Of a DNA stretch of 54,891 bases, positions 54,111-54,891 are shown one piece after another. The position numbers and the translations under genes are program-made. Within the stretch, counting starts at the first letter, position 1. Each line of letters opens with the position of its first letter. Under the pieces are notes generated by a model. That model had not been told where the DNA came from. It saw only the letters and a program-made list of their open reading frames with translations, and ran no database searches. This stretch comes from a virus, in the IMG/VR virus record IMGVR_UViG_3300032173_000007, positions 1-54,891 of that record, one strand, 5' to 3'.

Positions 54111-54234
54111 CCCTTGCCCCGTTCCTCCTTCGACCGGCATAGTTCCACCCCACCCGGCCATCTCCATGCGCATCAGGGGCCCTGTCGGGGGGCAAGGGAT
54201 TCTCTCATGACGGCAGGGTCCCGGCGGTGGAGAA
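54111..54234 (+). ncRNA. Structured GC-rich intergenic segment
   Basis: CCCTTGCCCC (54111-54120) and GGGGCAAGGG (54189-54198) are perfect 10-bp inverted repeats. Further stems exist: a GGCCCTGTCG/CGGCAGGGTC pair (about 54178-54219) and ATTCTC/GAGAAT (54199-54234), some mutually exclusive. It has no gene. Alternative folds suggest a switch or packaging/replication signal, but no T-run is present. Confidence 0.5.
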
Positions 54235-54266
54235 TTTACTCTAATGAAAGTTAAAGGAGAACAAAA

Positions 54267-54566
54267 ATGTCTGGCCCCATTTGGAATGCGGATAATTTCA
54301 ATGAAGAGTCTCGCAGAATGCATCATATCGCATGGATAGACAATATTGCCCGAATCCGAAGTCAAGTTTGCAAGATAGAAGATTTAGCTGATGAAATCAA
54401 ACAGGGATTCAAGAATTCTGTTGCTACTGTTGCCGAGAAAAAAATTTCTCCTCCCCCTGTTCAATTATCCCTCGCTGACTTCCTTGCATTGGAAGGTAAG
54501 GAATTGGCTGAGTTGGCGGAGCGGTTAGAAAAAGCTCGAGCTTCAATTCAGGCATCCCTATTCTAA
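54267..54566 (+). CDS. Hypothetical protein
   Basis: The 99-aa product starts at ATG 54267 behind AAAGGAGAACAA. It is helical, with a Pro-rich link (EKKISPPPVQLSLADF) and a leucine/Ala-rich end (ELAELAERLEKARASIQASLF). No family is recognised. Confidence 0.72.
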   Translation: MSGPIWNADNFNEESRRMHHIAWIDNIARIRSQVCKIEDLADEIKQGFKNSVATVAEKKISPPPVQLSLADFLALEGKELAELAERLEKARASIQASLF

Positions 54567-54608
54567 GGGTTGACGGTGGGGAAGATTATGGAAAGAAAGG
54601 AAAACATA

Positions 54609-54891
54609 ATGTTTGACTATTATATTCTTGATGGACATCAACCAATAAAAACCGATCTTGCAACTTGGGCTAAATGGATTGAGACAACAAAAAAATATGT
54701 CGTTGATGAATTAGTAGGAGGCGTTCAGATTAGCACAGTCTTCGTTGGATTAGATCATTCTTTCGGCCGAGGTTCGCCTTTATTTTTTGAGACTATGGTT
54801 TTCGGTGGGCCTCTTGATGGGGAGCAAGAAAGATACATGACATGGGAAGAAGCAGAAATTGGTCATAAACGTATGGTGGAGCGGGTGAGGA
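54609..54891 (+). CDS. 5' part of junction-spanning small hypothetical protein
   Basis: The frame starts at ATG 54609 behind AAAGAAAGGAAAACATA and runs off the right end; with the 127-bp copies merged it ends at 141, giving 98 aa. Early residues FDYYILDGHQPIKTDLATWAKWIETTKKYVVDE suggest a small alpha/beta protein. An in-frame ATG at 54588 is possible but has a weaker site. Confidence 0.82.
   Translation, partial: MFDYYILDGHQPIKTDLATWAKWIETTKKYVVDELVGGVQISTVFVGLDHSFGRGSPLFFETMVFGGPLDGEQERYMTWEEAEIGHKRMVERVR
54765..54891. repeat. Right copy of 127-bp terminal direct repeat
   Basis: Identical to 1-127; see the left copy. It proves the contig joins to itself and should be counted once. Confidence 0.95.

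Noticed and set aside
1-54891. CRISPR arrays and canonical tRNA genes
   Set aside because: No regularly spaced direct repeats with unique spacers were seen; the only tRNA-like segment (53166-53254) lacks a T-arm and proper D-loop.

Overview
The window is a complete or near-complete circularly permuted genome of a short-tailed (podovirus-like) bacteriophage, assembled as a linear contig. Bases 1-127 are repeated exactly at 54765-54891, and one open reading frame (54609 into 1..141) reads through the join, so the unique length is 54,764 bp. The head-neck set is P22-like: large terminase, P22-type portal, scaffold, P22-type coat protein, gp4-like adaptor and gp10-like nozzle. No tape-measure protein, tail tube, sheath or baseplate genes are seen. 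No integrase, DNA polymerase, convincing tRNA or CRISPR array was found. The host cannot be named. A lipoprotein signal, a perfect sigma-54 promoter match and the P22-like tail plan make a Gram-negative bacterium the easier guess (inference).

Minus strand, 42.67 to 6.13 kb (late operon, read right to left): small terminase, a GC-rich stretch, a train of small genes, large terminase, portal, a small-gene/ATP-grasp/AdoMet-decarboxylase-like cluster, capsid staple, scaffold, coat protein, neck proteins, several fibre or adhesin-like genes, two paralogous glycine-zipper membrane proteins and two large ejection proteins (the larger, 1739 aa, is a polyvalent protein with an ADP-ribosyltransferase-like domain). 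Repeat-rich tail fibres and a lysis block (holin-like, DUF5675) follow. The nozzle appears split: its N-terminal half (26957-27499) and C-terminal half (21822-22946) are separated by about 4 kb of appendage genes and a lipoprotein metallopeptidase.

Plus strand, 43.06 to 45.56 kb: a compact operon behind a perfect sigma-54 consensus. Six of its genes are each preceded by the same cassette, a GC-rich GNRA-type hairpin abutting the Shine-Dalgarno sequence. The operon ends with a RadC/JAMM gene and a classical terminator.

45.6 to 47.9 kb (minus): a zinc-finger protein and a DnaB-N/DUF3987 fusion ATPase. They flank an AT-rich segment bordered by inverted pairs of GTAGCC boxes, a possible replication origin. 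A divergent pair of sigma-70 promoters lies at 47.87-47.95 kb.

47.9 kb through the join to 6.11 kb (plus): accessory and recombination genes. These include DUF7666-like proteins, a possible histone-fold protein, a Bet/RecT annealase with a Cas4/RecB-type exonuclease, three structured intergenic segments (53.1-54.25 kb), tiny membrane peptides, a GNAT-like protein, a lytic transglycosylase-like protein, two orphan DNA methyltransferases and many small Cys-rich proteins. Genes are tightly packed with ATGA/TAATG overlaps and strong Shine-Dalgarno sequences, and I used these to choose starts.
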